In this document: piece by piece, positions 5,245 through 5,258 of the stretch | How positions within the stretch are numbered: position 1 is the stretch's first letter | How the letters are laid out: each line of letters opens with the position of its first letter | DNA from: an uncultured Erysipelotrichaceae bacterium | Lineage (GTDB): Bacteria; Bacillota_I; Bacilli_A; Erysipelotrichales; Erysipelotrichaceae | Assembly (NCBI GenBank): GCA_900319505.1 | Contig: ONOV01000123.1 | Coordinates: 1 to 5,258, forward strand | Direction of reading: 5' to 3' | Length of the DNA stretch: 5,258 bases | The notes under the pieces: generated by a model | What the model saw: the letters and a program-made list of their open reading frames with translations, nothing else | Database searches by the model: none | What the model was told of the DNA's origin: nothing | Position numbers and translations under genes: made by a program

Positions 5245-5258
5245 TACATAATTAAACA

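Noticed and set aside
4887..5255. A 122-codon plus-strand open frame opposite the regulator and its promoter.
   Set aside because: It is antisense to the HTH coding sequence, and its product has no recognisable domain.

Overview
The window looks like chromosomal DNA of a Bacillota (Firmicutes) bacterium. The evidence is a lipoprotein-type solute-binding protein, strong GGAGG-type ribosome binding sites, sigma-A-like promoters, and PotA and PotD sequences closer to Gram-positive than to enterobacterial versions. An Erysipelotrichales-type host is my guess from general resemblance only; no search was run. Nothing suggests a mobile element, phage or CRISPR array.

Left edge (1-310): two divergent tRNA genes, tRNA-Leu(UAA) on the minus strand and tRNA-Cys(GCA) on the plus strand, share a 113-bp spacer. 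Each has its own promoter. The two promoters are near mirror images: -10 TATTAT, six bases, then the same 7-nt leader GCGCTGT directly abutting the mature tRNA. tRNA-Cys ends in a textbook intrinsic terminator. Its T-loop appears to carry C instead of U at position 55.

Main body (322-5258): one minus-strand operon, read right to left: promoter, candidate operator, XRE-cupin regulator (PuuR-like), potA, potB, potC, potD, terminator. Gene spacing is tight: 19 bp between regulator and potA, a 4-nt ATGA overlap potA/potB, a 1-nt TGATG overlap potB/potC, and a 32-nt overlap potC/potD. The genes encode a complete spermidine/putrescine ABC importer: PotD captures polyamine outside the cell, PotB and PotC form the channel, PotA hydrolyses ATP, and the cupin regulator probably senses a polyamine-related ligand and controls the operon.

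The unusual feature is PotA. At 522 residues it is much longer than E. coli PotA (378). The excess is a strongly acidic insertion of about 175 residues that splits the C-terminal TOBE domain and consists of two diverged tandem repeats resembling Ig-like beta-sandwich modules of Gram-positive surface proteins. Such modules in a cytoplasmic ATPase are unexpected. They sit in the domain linked to regulation of transport in E. coli PotA, so they are a candidate intracellular regulatory or polyamine-sensing module. PotD also lacks the Trp corresponding to E. coli Trp34 in the ligand site.
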